58,785 nucleotides of DNA from Selenomonas bovis DSM 23594 (GTDB taxonomy: Bacteria; Bacillota; Negativicutes; Selenomonadales; Selenomonadaceae), in contig NZ_KB908394.1 in assembly GCF_000381005.1 (NCBI RefSeq), positions 1 to 58,785 on the forward strand, written 5' to 3'. The position numbers and the translations under genes were made by a program. Of the stretch, positions 16,717-24,548 are shown piece by piece (position 1 is the first letter of the stretch; every line of letters starts with the position of its first letter). The notes under the pieces were generated by a model. The model was not told the origin of the DNA. It saw nothing but the letters and a program-made list of their open reading frames with translations, and did no database searches.

Positions 16717-16770
16717 CATACATAACAATATCTTTAGAAAGAGAATATCAAAATACCAGTGTCTTGACAA
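16717..16770 (-). promoter_or_regulatory. Second copy of the duplicated promoter segment
   Basis: Minus strand TTGTCA (16765-16770), 17-bp spacer, TATTCT (16742-16747), followed by a leader nearly identical to copy 1. It would transcribe the unidentified remnant at 16476-16710. Confidence 0.45.
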
Positions 16771-16792
16771 GTGTAAATTCTGAACAAAAGTG

Positions 16793-16930
16793 TTAAGGAA
16801 GCGCTGATTAAATGAGGTGCCCTGAATTTTCGTAGATGCGCTGTATCTCTCTAGGAGACAAACTGGAGGCGTAGCAAAGCTACGCTGAGGATTTGTCGAC
16901 AACGAAAGGACAGTGCAGATACGCACTGCC
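16793..16930 (+). mobile_element. MITE-like element, copy A (right end lost)
   Basis: Starts with TTAAGGAAGCGCTGATTAAA and matches the reverse complement of the element at 50952-51118 through the blocks GATGCGCTGTATCTC, CTAGGAGA and GAGGATTTGTCGACAA. The match stops near GTGCAGATACG, so the right inverted terminal repeat is missing. It contains no gene. Confidence 0.65.
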
Positions 16931-17068
16931 ATCCTCATTTCGTCAACATCCCAGGAGATGCCAGGAAACGAAATGTGTCCGCCGATTTTCCTAGATATTT
17001 TCTACTTCCAGTTTCAGCCGGAAGAATGATATAATAGAAAAGATAGAAGCGAAAGGATACGAGACACG

Positions 17069-17437
17069 ATGAAGAAAACAGAACCAGCGGATCTCTGCGA
17101 AATCCATAAGACACACCCGGAGGCCCTCGAGATGGCGCGCCTGCACGAGGCCGACGACGAGACGAGCCTGCGCCTCGCCGACATTTTCAAGGTGCTCGGC
17201 GACCGCACGCGCATCAAGCTCCTCTCCCTGCTCGCGCACAAGGAGGAACTCTGTGTCTGCGACATCGCCGAGGCGCTCGGCATGGGCCAGTCCGCCATCT
17301 CGCATCAGCTCCGCGTGCTGCGCAACGCGCGCCTCGTGAAATTCCACAAAGTCGGCAAGGAGGCCTTCTACTCCCTCGACGACGACCACGTCGTCACCCT
17401 CATGCAGCAAGGCCTCGACCATGTCCTGCACGGCTGA
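17069..17437 (+). CDS. ArsR/SmtB-family metal-responsive repressor
   Basis: Winged-helix repressor of 122 residues. The recognition helix region is GMGQSAISHQLRVLRNARLV. Two metal sites are visible: ELCVCD with Cys62 and Cys64 plus N-terminal Cys10 (a CadC-like alpha-3N site), and D105-x-H107-x10-H118-x2-H121, the exact alpha-5 motif of SmtB/CzrA zinc sensors. It may therefore sense Cd/Pb, Zn/Co or both. TATAAT (17030-17035) and GAAAGGA lie upstream. No metal efflux gene is adjacent; the next gene is a cell-wall hydrolase 58 bp downstream. Confidence 0.9.
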   Translation: MKKTEPADLCEIHKTHPEALEMARLHEADDETSLRLADIFKVLGDRTRIKLLSLLAHKEELCVCDIAEALGMGQSAISHQLRVLRNARLVKFHKVGKEAFYSLDDDHVVTLMQQGLDHVLHG

Positions 17438-17495
17438 ACGGCAGCCACCGCCGCCAGACACGCCCGGCCGCACCCCGCAAAGAAAGGAGTCTCCC

Positions 17496-18248
17496 ATGCA
17501 TCGCCACATCAAGAAAGCAGCCCTCGCCCTCAGCCTCGCGCTGCTGCTCAGCGCCCCGGCCGCCTCAGCCTCGCCCATCCTGCGCAGCGGCTCGCACGGC
17601 CATGACGTCGTGCTGCTCCAGCAGAAGCTCAGCGAGATCGGCTACCTGCGCGGCAGCGCGGACGGCATCTTCGGCAGCGGCACCGAGCGCGCCGTCGCCG
17701 AATTCCAGCGCGACCAGAAGATCCGCATCACCGGCATCGTCAACGCCGCCACCTGGCGCGCGCTCAAGACGGCGAAGAAACGCCCCTGGGGCGCGAACGT
17801 CCAGCCGCCCGCGCAAAAGATGCCTGCGATCAAAGCGCCGCTCGCGCCGAACAATGTCCCCATCCTGCCACGCAGCAAAGTCAGCGCCGTCATCAAGACC
17901 GCCAAGAACTACATCGGCACGCCCTATCAGTTCGGCGGCACGACACCGAAAGCCTTCGACTGCTCCGGCTACCTCCAGTACGTCTTCGCCCAGAACGGCA
18001 TCTCCATCCCGCGCCTCGCTGACGACCAGTACAAGCTCGGTCTCCGCACGATGAGCACGAACCAGCTCGAGCCCGGCGACCTCGTATTCTTCACGACCTA
18101 TGAGCCTGGCCCCTCCCACTGCGGCATCTACCTCGGCGGCGGCCAGTTCATCCACGCGAGTTCCAGCAAGGGCGTCCGCATCGACGCCCTCTCCAACGCC
18201 TACTGGCAGCCGCGTTTCCTCGGCGGCAAGCATATCGTCATGCAATAA
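17496..18248 (+). CDS. Secreted NlpC/P60 cysteine peptidase with peptidoglycan-binding domain
   Basis: A signal peptide (MHRHIKKAALALSLALLLSA, cleavage after ASA near 26) precedes a PG_binding_1 domain (residues 30-92, GSHGHDVVLLQQKLSEIGY) and an NlpC/P60 domain (about 128-250). The catalytic Cys156 is in FDCSGYLQYVF, His208 in PSHCGIYLGGG, and the third polar residue is His220. It should cut the D-Glu-diaminopimelate stem-peptide bond in cell-wall turnover. The start at 17496 has AAAGGAG 6 bases upstream; an earlier in-frame ATG inside arsR lacks a signal peptide context. It may be co-transcribed with arsR. Confidence 0.93.
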   Translation: MHRHIKKAALALSLALLLSAPAASASPILRSGSHGHDVVLLQQKLSEIGYLRGSADGIFGSGTERAVAEFQRDQKIRITGIVNAATWRALKTAKKRPWGANVQPPAQKMPAIKAPLAPNNVPILPRSKVSAVIKTAKNYIGTPYQFGGTTPKAFDCSGYLQYVFAQNGISIPRLADDQYKLGLRTMSTNQLEPGDLVFFTTYEPGPSHCGIYLGGGQFIHASSSKGVRIDALSNAYWQPRFLGGKHIVMQ

Positions 18249-18314
18249 ACTCCACAGTCCATCGGAAACAACAGCCGGCGGCTGCCGGGGAATCCGCTGC
18301 CCGCCGCAGCCCAG

Positions 18315-18362
18315 AAAGCCCGCTGCCGGATGGAAGATCCGTTCCATCCGGCAGCGGGCTTT
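18315..18362 (+). terminator. Terminator after the NlpC/P60 gene
   Basis: AAAGCCCGCTGCCGGATGGA (18315-18334) pairs with TCCATCCGGCAGCGGGCTTT (18343-18362) across an 8-base loop. The T run is short, and the symmetric A/T ends let it work in both directions. Confidence 0.8.
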
Positions 18363-18481
18363 CTGTCTCCTTTTCCGCGCAGCGGCGAGATGCGCAGCGC
18401 TCCCATTTTCTCAGACCGGCTGACGGCCGGCTGAGAAAAATATTATAATGAAAGCAAATACAAAAGTTGGGTGGTGACGAC

Positions 18482-18851
18482 ATGGCGACAAGGAAATCCT
18501 CACTCTCAGAGGAAGACATCAAGCACCGTTACATCACGCCGGCAATCGAGCGCGTCTGGCCGGCGGAGGACATCCGCATGGAAGTGCCTCTCACGGCAGG
18601 ACGCGTCAACATCAAGGGAAACATGGAGACGCGCGAACCGGCGAAATTCGCCGACTACGTGCTCTACAGCCCGCGGGCCAACCGCTGGCCATCGTCGATG
18701 CCAAGGCGAACCGGCGCGCCGTCTCCTACGGCATGCAGCAAGCGAAAACCTACGCCGAGATGCTCGACATCAGCTTTGCCTACAGCTCCAACGGCGACGC
18801 CTTCGCAGAATACGATTTCAAAACAGGCAGCGAGCGCGAGCTGCCGCTCGC
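18482..18851 (+). pseudogene. hsdR: hsdR 5' remnant (type I restriction endonuclease N-terminus), frameshifted
   Basis: Starts ATRKSSLSEEDIKHRYITPAIE and continues MEVPLTAGRVNIKGN, the HsdR N-terminal nuclease domain. Near 18680 the frame is broken: YVLYSPRANR must shift to LAIVDAKANRRAVSYGMQQAKTYAEMLDI, so a small deletion removed about 4 (or 1) bases. After AYSSNGDAFAEYDFKTGSERELPL the HsdR homology stops. About 85% of the gene, all of hsdM and the first half of hsdS are missing. TATAAT lies at about 18434. The start ATG (18482) follows a GGTGGTG site. Confidence 0.8.
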
Positions 18852-19398
18852 GCACAAGACCTCAAAAACAGCATCCTCCAGCGCGCCAGGGAGTTTATTA
18901 GATGTTATAGGTGGTACTTCTTATAAAAAAAATCAAATTACTACGAACGGGCTTCGTATTTTACGTGGAGGAAATATTAATACACCAGATATATCTTTAT
19001 ATGATGATGATGTATTTCTTCCTTTGAGTTTTTCTGATGCAGAAAAACTGATTAGAAAAGGTGATATATTAATTGTAGCTTCTACAGGAAGTAAAAAAGT
19101 TATCGGTAAACCAGCATTTGTGTATAAGGAATATGATAATATTTCTATTGGAACTTTTTTGCGTATCTGTCGATTGTTTTACACGAAAATATTTCCATAT
19201 ATAACATTAATATTTTCAAGAGAATACTATCGAAACCATATTCGAAAATCGGTTCAAGGAACAAATATTAATAACATGAAAAAAGAATATATTTTAGACT
19301 TTTTAATCCCCCTCCCCCCTCTCGCCGAGCAGCACCGCATGGTCGCCCGGCTGGAGGATCTGCTGCCGCTCTGCGATGCGCTCGCGGCGCAGCTCTGA
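18852..19398 (+). pseudogene. hsdS: hsdS 3' remnant (type I specificity subunit, one target-recognition domain)
   Basis: The first bases encode QDLKNSILQRA, the central conserved helix of HsdS, but in another frame from what follows. After a second scar near 18890 comes one complete target-recognition domain (SLLDVIGGTSYKKNQI, LRILRGGNINTPDISL, RKGDILIVASTGSKKVIGKPAF, NINNMKKEYILDFLIPLPPLAEQHRMVARLEDLL). The protein then ends. From about 18895 to 19305 the DNA is markedly A/T-rich, while both flanks are GC-rich, the usual mark of an exchanged recognition domain. No methyltransferase remains, so no activity is expected. Confidence 0.82.
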
Positions 19399-19474
19399 AC
19401 CTCCTTGCCCGTGACGTTTCCAGTAGATTGGCACGGATGGCTGTCTCCCAGAGAGGACAGTGAATACGGAGTGA

Positions 19475-19512
19475 CGAAAGGCCGCAGCCCTTGATGGGGC
19501 TGCGGCCTTTCG
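19475..19512. terminator. Hairpin between hsdS remnant and 4hbD (convergent genes)
   Basis: CGAAAGGCCGCAGCCC pairs with GGGCTGCGGCCTTTCG around a 6-base loop. There is no strong T run on either side. Confidence 0.6.
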
Positions 19513-19573
19513 CGTATGGAACACAGAAATTGTGAGGAAAGATATGTGATCGGGGGTACGCCAGCGGACTGGC

Positions 19574-20698
19574 TTATGCCCCGCGATACAGCTTTTCGTA
19601 GATGGCGAGGACTTCGTCGCGCGTGAGCGGGACGTAGTTGTTCGCCATGAGGCGGCCCTGCTGCGTCATCACGATGTCGGTGTAGGCGGCGAGGTCGCTT
19701 TCCTTGACGCCGTAGGCAGCAAGCGGCTTTCTCGGCAGGATTTTGTCGAGGAGCGCCATGAGGCGCGGGAAGGCCTCCTGCTCCTGGCAGCCGAGCAGGT
19801 TCGCGATGTGCCAGGTGAGCTTCTGGAGGCGGCCGTCGTAGCGCTTCGCGCGGTAGGCATCGTAGACGGCGGCGAACATGACGGCGTTCGCCTCGCCGTG
19901 CGGGACGTGGCGCGCGGCGCCGAGCGGATAGCTCAGCGCGTGGACGGCGGCGCAGCCCGCATTGCCGAACGCGATGCCCGCGTAGGTACTCGCGCGCAGG
20001 AAGCCCTCGAGGCGTTCCTCGCGCGCGGCGCTGCCCTCGCGCGCGATGGCGAGGAAGCCCTCGATGAGGATGTCCATCGCCTTGAACGAGAAGAGGCGGG
20101 AGAACGCGGTCGCCTTCGGCGAGGTGTAGGACTCGACGGAGTGGATGAGCGCGTCGATGGCGCTCGCGCCGAAGACGCGATCCGGCAGCCCCGAAAGGAG
20201 CGGCGGCACGAGCACCGCCTGATCCGCGTAGAGCGCCGCGTCCGCGAGGCCCATCTTCGTGTGGAGCTTCGTGAGCTCGAGGATGGAGATGTTCGTGACC
20301 TCGCTGCCCGTGCCGCAGGTCGTCGGTACGAGGATGAGCGGGTGCTTCTTCACGGCGGGGAATTTCTTCTGGAAGAGGTCGGTGACGGGCGCGACGCGCT
20401 CGAGCGCGAAGAGCTTCGCGACGTCGAGGATCGTGCCGCCGCCGATGGCGAAGACGCGGCGGTATTCCTTGCCCGCGAGGGAGGCGACGATGCCCTCGAC
20501 CATGAGGTCGGTCGGCTCGCCGCTGCCGTAGGCGCGGTAGTCGATGACCGTCGCGCCCGCGAGCTTCCCGGCGAAGGCGCGCTTCTGCGTGCCGCTGCTC
20601 GCAAACACGAGGTCGCCCTCGCCCGGCGTGAACGCCGCGAGAAATTCGTCCACCGTATGCAGCAGACAGATCTCCGGCGCAATCTGGAAGGTTTTCAT
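19574..20698 (-). CDS. 4hbD: NAD-dependent 4-hydroxybutyrate dehydrogenase (iron-containing alcohol dehydrogenase family)
   Basis: Reduces succinic semialdehyde to 4-hydroxybutyrate. The sequence follows the clostridial 4HbD closely as I recall it: RVFAIGGGTILDVAKL, LILVPTTCGTGSEVTNISI, HTKMGLADAALYADQAVLVPPLL, and FGNAGCAAVHALSYPLGAARHVPHGEAN with the metal-binding histidines, then NNYVPLTRDEV. The product is 374 residues (family about 371). I chose the ATG at 20698, which has AAAGGGG 6 bases upstream. It lies 20 bp after gabT, so the pair converts GABA to 4-hydroxybutyrate and disposes of reducing power. Confidence 0.9.
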   Translation of the reverse strand: MKTFQIAPEICLLHTVDEFLAAFTPGEGDLVFASSGTQKRAFAGKLAGATVIDYRAYGSGEPTDLMVEGIVASLAGKEYRRVFAIGGGTILDVAKLFALERVAPVTDLFQKKFPAVKKHPLILVPTTCGTGSEVTNISILELTKLHTKMGLADAALYADQAVLVPPLLSGLPDRVFGASAIDALIHSVESYTSPKATAFSRLFSFKAMDILIEGFLAIAREGSAAREERLEGFLRASTYAGIAFGNAGCAAVHALSYPLGAARHVPHGEANAVMFAAVYDAYRAKRYDGRLQKLTWHIANLLGCQEQEAFPRLMALLDKILPRKPLAAYGVKESDLAAYTDIVMTQQGRLMANNYVPLTRDEVLAIYEKLYRGA

Positions 20699-20718
20699 AG
20701 GCTGCCCCTTTCCCACCG

Positions 20719-22074
20719 TCAGACCTTCGCGCACGTCTTGATGGCGCGCTCGAAGATGTTGAGGCCCGCCTCGAGCTGCTCGTCGGTGATGACGAGCGGC
20801 GCGAGGAAGCGGATGACGTTGCCGTAGATGCCGGCGCCCTCGACGAGCAGGCCGTTCGCGGCGCACTCCGCTATGATGGCGCCCGTGAGGGCCTTGGCCG
20901 GTTTCTTCGACGCCTTGTCCTCGACGAACTCGATGCCGATCATGCCGCCGAGGCCGCGCACATCGCCGACGCAGTCGTATTTCGCGAGCCATTCCTTGTA
21001 GCGCGCCATGACCTTCTCGCCGATGGCAAGGGAGCGGTCGGCGAGGTGATCACGCTCCATGATCTCGATGGTCTTGAGCGAGGCCGCGCAGGCGAGCGCG
21101 TTGCCGCCGAACGTGCCGCCGATGACGCCGCCCGGCACGGACTCCATGATCTCGTCGCGCGCGACGATGGCCGAGAGCGGCACGCCGGCCGCAATGGATT
21201 TCGCCGTCGCAATGATGTCCGGCTCGACGCCCGCTTCCTTCCAATACTCGGAGGCGAACATGCGGCCCGTGCGGCAGAAGCCGGACTGCACCTCGTCCGC
21301 GATGAGCAGGATGCCGTGCTCATCGCAGATCTTGCGGATGGCCTTGATCCAGGGAAGCGGCGCGGGGATGAAGCCGCCCTCGCCCTGCAGCGGCTCAACG
21401 ACGACGGCCGCGACGTACGCCGCGGGGCTCGCGTTCTCGAAGACCTCCTGAAATTTCTCGACGTAGTAGTCGATGGCGGCCTCCTCCGGCATGCCCGTCG
21501 GACGGCGGTAGAGATAGGGGAACTCCGCGCGGTAGACGCCGTCAGGGAACGGGCCCATGCCGACGGCGTAGGCTTTCTTCGACGTCATGGACATCGTGAG
21601 CAGCGTGCGGCCGTGGAACGCGCCGGAGAATACGATGATGTTCGGGCGCTTCGTGAACGCCTTGGCGATCTTGACCGCGTTCTCATCCGCCTCGGCGCCG
21701 CTGTTCGTGAAATACGCGCGCTTCTTCGCGCCGCGCACGGGTGCGATCTCGCAGAGCTTCTCCGCGAGGCTCACATAGCCCTCGTGCGTCACGACGTTGA
21801 ACATGCCGTGGAAATATTTATCCGCCTGCTCCTTGACGGCCGCGACGACCTCGGGATGGCAGTGCCCGATGTTGAGGACGCCGACGCCGCCGATCCAGTC
21901 GAGGAAATGATTGCCGTCGAGATCCTCGATGATCGCGCCCTCCGCGCGCTTCATCACGACGGGGTAGCCGCAGTGGATCGCGCTCGGCACGACGGCCTCG
22001 CGGCGGGCAATCACGGCAGCGGACTTCGGTCCAGGGAGCTTCGTATGGATTTCCGGCAATGCATCTCTGAGCAT
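20719..22074 (-). CDS. gabT: 4-aminobutyrate (GABA) aminotransferase
   Basis: Class III PLP aminotransferase transferring the amino group of GABA to 2-oxoglutarate, giving succinic semialdehyde. Motifs: FTNSGAEADENAVKIAK (122-138), FHGRT (153-157), VVVEPLQGEGGF, IADEVQSGFCRTG (258-270), and the PLP lysine K292 in IIATAKSIAAGVPLSAIV. At 451 residues it has the normal length. It is the first gene of a two-gene unit with 4-hydroxybutyrate dehydrogenase and is divergent from a PucR regulator. Other class III enzymes (ornithine, acetylornithine) are less likely given this partner. Confidence 0.9.
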   Translation of the reverse strand: MLRDALPEIHTKLPGPKSAAVIARREAVVPSAIHCGYPVVMKRAEGAIIEDLDGNHFLDWIGGVGVLNIGHCHPEVVAAVKEQADKYFHGMFNVVTHEGYVSLAEKLCEIAPVRGAKKRAYFTNSGAEADENAVKIAKAFTKRPNIIVFSGAFHGRTLLTMSMTSKKAYAVGMGPFPDGVYRAEFPYLYRRPTGMPEEAAIDYYVEKFQEVFENASPAAYVAAVVVEPLQGEGGFIPAPLPWIKAIRKICDEHGILLIADEVQSGFCRTGRMFASEYWKEAGVEPDIIATAKSIAAGVPLSAIVARDEIMESVPGGVIGGTFGGNALACAASLKTIEIMERDHLADRSLAIGEKVMARYKEWLAKYDCVGDVRGLGGMIGIEFVEDKASKKPAKALTGAIIAECAANGLLVEGAGIYGNVIRFLAPLVITDEQLEAGLNIFERAIKTCAKV

Positions 22075-22144
22075 GATGATTCCTCCTTCATCTCTCCCAG
22101 AGAACCTGCTCCGGGAATCTCCATCGGCTGTACGCCGCGCAGCA

Positions 22145-22200
22145 TAAAAAAGGTGATACGGCGGGCCGCTCCACGCGGCGCCTTTGCCGTATCACCTTTT
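22145..22200 (-). terminator. Terminator-like hairpin in the 5' leader of gabT (possible attenuator)
   Basis: Read on the minus strand, AAAAGGTGATACGGC pairs with GCCGTATCACCTTTT and is followed by further T. It lies 70 bp upstream of the gabT ATG and points toward gabT. A second hairpin, GGGAAGTACG with CGTACTCCC around an A/T-rich loop (22216-22245), is just upstream. If the promoter is beyond 22245, transcripts must pass this terminator to reach gabT. Confidence 0.55.
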
Positions 22201-22315
22201 GCATATACCTTCTTGCGGGAGTACGGTTTTTTCGTACTTCCCTTGGGATGCTTTTATCTTAGCACGAAAAAACGGCAGCTGCCACGGGCTGAGAGCCTGA
22301 TTTTCCTGTATGCAT

Positions 22316-22344
22316 TTGTGCTGCTGGCACAGATATTGTATAAT
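22316..22344 (+). promoter_or_regulatory. Promoter of the PucR-family regulator
   Basis: TTGTGC (22316-22321), 17-bp spacer, perfect TATAAT (22339-22344). AAGGAGG follows at 22351-22357, 7 bases before the ATG. Confidence 0.75.
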
Positions 22345-22364
22345 CGACGCAAGGAGGGATCATC

Positions 22365-23663
22365 ATGGCCATCCAGCTGCAGACCTTTCTCCAGGCGGCG
22401 CGTGCGCGCTACGGCCTGCGCCTGCTCGCGGGGCGCGGCGGCATTGCGCACGAGTTCACCTGGGCGTGCCTGCTCGAGGACATCGGCAACGCCGGTTTCC
22501 TGCGCGGCGGCGAGCTCGTCATCACCACGGGGCTCGCGGCCCTGCAGGAGCACTGGCTGCGCGATTTCGTGCGCGCGCTCGAGGGCCGTCAGGCGGCGGC
22601 GCTCATCCTCAACACGGGGAAATATCTGCGCGAGAGCGACATCACGGACGAGGTGCGCGCGTTCTGCGAGGAGCACTCGTTCCCCCTGCTCCTCATGCCG
22701 TGGCAGACGCATATCGCAGACCTCATGCAGGAGGTCTGTGCGCTGCTCATGGAGCAGGCGCAGAAGGAGCGCCGCACGGAACAGCTGCTCTGTGCGCTGC
22801 TCGACGACGCCGCCGCGCCCGAGCCGCCCGCGGGCGAGACGGTGCTGCCGCTCTACCCCGGCGCGAGCGGCCGGCCCGTGCTGCTCACGGGACGCCAGCT
22901 CGCCGCGCTCCGGGAGCTCACGGAGCGCGGCTTCCACCCGCGGCGCTTCGCCCTCACGGTCTTCGATCTCGGCGCGCCCCTCGCGCCGCCGGAGGACGCG
23001 GATCTCAGCCGCCGCTGGCGGCGCGCGCTGGCAGGGCTGCCGCTGCAGCTCTTCTTCTTCCACGGGGCACCGCTGCTCCTGCGCGAGCTGCCAGAGACGC
23101 AGGAAACGGAGGATCTGCCGCTCGCCGCGCTCGCTGCCGCAGCGCCGCACCCTGCGCTCCTGGGCGGCGAGAGCGATCCGCACACCGACCTCGCGGCCCT
23201 GCCCGCCGCCTATCGTGAGGCGCGCGCCGCCCTCATCGCCGCGCGCACGGGACTCTGCACAGCGGGCGCGGCACAGGCGCCGCCGCCAGAGCCGACTATG
23301 CCGGCGCTGCTGCCCTTCCGCGCGCTCGGCGTCTACCGCCTGCTCTTCACGCATCCCGACCGCGCGCTGCAGCGCGCCTACGCCGAGGAGCACCTCGGCG
23401 CGCTGCACCGCTACGACGCCGCGCACCATGCGCGCCTCGCCGAGACGCTCCGCCACTACCTCCTCACGGGCGGCAGCCTCGCCCAGACCGCCGCGCGCAC
23501 CTACACGCACCGCAACACCGCAGGCTACCGCATCCGCAAGGTGAAGGAGCTCACGCACGCCGAGCTCACGGACGCGGCGGAGCGCTTCGCCTACCTGCTC
23601 GCCTTCGCCGTCGAGCGCTTCGAGGCAAGCCTCGCGGCGGAGGAGCACCGTCCGCCCGCATAG
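22365..23663 (+). CDS. PucR-family transcriptional regulator, probable controller of the GABA genes
   Basis: Residues about 8-125 match the PucR N-terminal sensor domain (LQTFLQAARARYGLRLLAG, GGELVITTGLAAL, FPLLLMPWQTHIADLMQEV). The C-terminus (about 365-410) is the PucR helix-turn-helix: LAETLRHYLLTGGSLAQTAARTYTHRNTAGYRIRKVKEL. The middle is Ala/Pro/Leu-rich and poorly conserved. It faces gabT-4hbD across 290 bp, the arrangement expected of a local activator that senses GABA or a degradation product. Very high GC gives many false antisense frames over this gene. Confidence 0.85.
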   Translation: MAIQLQTFLQAARARYGLRLLAGRGGIAHEFTWACLLEDIGNAGFLRGGELVITTGLAALQEHWLRDFVRALEGRQAAALILNTGKYLRESDITDEVRAFCEEHSFPLLLMPWQTHIADLMQEVCALLMEQAQKERRTEQLLCALLDDAAAPEPPAGETVLPLYPGASGRPVLLTGRQLAALRELTERGFHPRRFALTVFDLGAPLAPPEDADLSRRWRRALAGLPLQLFFFHGAPLLLRELPETQETEDLPLAALAAAAPHPALLGGESDPHTDLAALPAAYREARAALIAARTGLCTAGAAQAPPPEPTMPALLPFRALGVYRLLFTHPDRALQRAYAEEHLGALHRYDAAHHARLAETLRHYLLTGGSLAQTAARTYTHRNTAGYRIRKVKELTHAELTDAAERFAYLLAFAVERFEASLAAEEHRPPA

Positions 23664-23773
23664 CCCGCGCCGCCCCTCTGTCGCAACGGAGCGACTGCGC
23701 GCGGCAGGCGTGCCCCACGGTACAGACCGCGCCTGCCCATCACGAAAAGACCTCTCTCTGAAAGGAGCATCCC

Positions 23774-24238
23774 ATGAACGAAGAACCGGAAACGAACCAA
23801 GCCCCGCAGGGAACCGAGGGGCTCAACCCGCTCATCACGCAGCCGCACGGCCGCGAGCAGCAGATGAAGATGGAGATCCTCAACATGATCCACAGCGGCG
23901 AAAGCCCCTACGACATCATCTACCGCGTCGCGCAGCGCCTCGAGAAGGCATCCGGCGAGCCGGGCTACGCCGCCTACGTCAAGGATCAGCTGCGCGCCGT
24001 CTACGGCTTCGCGCTGCAGGAGGAGATCCTGCTCACCGACGAGCTCAAGGAGGTCGAGGAACGCCTCGGCCGCATTCAGCAGGCCTACGACAGCGGCGAT
24101 TTCACCGAGGAGGAGCACATCCGCATCGGCTTCGCCATCGACCGCCACAAAAAGAACATCGAACGCCTCAAGATCATGATCCAGAAGGCCAAGGCCGACC
24201 ACGAGTCTCTCACCGTGCCGAAGTTTGGCAAGCTCTGA
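23774..24238 (+). CDS. Hypothetical helical protein
   Basis: 154 residues, mostly predicted helix, no signal peptide or membrane segment. The middle reads NMIHSGESPYDIIYRVAQRLEKASGEPGYAAYVKDQLRAVYG, and the C-terminal half is charged and likely coiled-coil (ELKEVEERLGRIQQAYDSGDF, DRHKKNIERLKIMIQKAKADHE). The N-terminus is acidic and disordered. I do not recognise a family. AAAGGAGCATCCC-ATG is a good ribosome-binding site, the codon use matches neighbours, and a terminator follows, so it is a real gene. It follows pucR by 110 bp and may share its transcript. Confidence 0.75.
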   Translation: MNEEPETNQAPQGTEGLNPLITQPHGREQQMKMEILNMIHSGESPYDIIYRVAQRLEKASGEPGYAAYVKDQLRAVYGFALQEEILLTDELKEVEERLGRIQQAYDSGDFTEEEHIRIGFAIDRHKKNIERLKIMIQKAKADHESLTVPKFGKL

Positions 24239-24276
24239 GGAAACGCCTCATTTCCCCAGAGCTCCCTAAATGAATA

Positions 24277-24316
24277 AACGAGCGGGCGTACCAATCAGGT
24301 GGTACGCCCGCTCGTT
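24277..24316. terminator. Hairpin terminator between convergent genes
   Basis: AACGAGCGGGCGTACCA pairs perfectly with TGGTACGCCCGCTCGTT over a 6-base loop. The T run is weak; the position between convergent genes supports its role. Confidence 0.75.
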
Positions 24317-24374
24317 GCTGTATTCATGGTTTTGCGCGCTTGCGGCTGCGAAAGTGGCTCTGGAAGCGTCCGCC

Positions 24375-24548
24375 TCAGCGCTCCTCCGGCCTCTCCTGCT
24401 GCTCCTCCGCCGCGACGAGGTCGTCATAGAGGCCGCGCATGGCGCGGCGGGCGATGGCGACGGGGCAGTCCGGCGAGCAGTAGGTGCAGTGACCGCAGCA
24501 GGCTTCGATGGCCGCGAGCGCCGCAGCGGCCTTTTCCTTCGCGAGCAT
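24375..24548 (-). CDS. 57-residue Cys-rich small protein coupled to nhaC
   Basis: An ATG overlapping the nhaC stop (TGATG) opens a 57-codon frame. It begins MLAKEKAAAALAAIEACCGH and has five cysteines, C17, C18, C21, C24 and C28, in the pattern CCxxCxxCxxxC, followed by the helix VAIARRAMRGLYDDL and an acidic tail QERPEER. The spacing CxxCxxCxxxCP resembles a half ferredoxin, so an Fe-S or zinc site is plausible. I know no named family. Codon bias fits the neighbours. It is below the usual size cut-off and would be missed by many annotation pipelines. Confidence 0.65.
   Translation of the reverse strand: MLAKEKAAAALAAIEACCGHCTYCSPDCPVAIARRAMRGLYDDLVAAEEQQERPEER

Noticed and set aside
16432-16938. 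168-codon minus-strand frame over the MITE and remnant region
   Set aside because: It crosses the MITE and a promoter copy, lacks a ribosome-binding site, and its composition is not protein-like.
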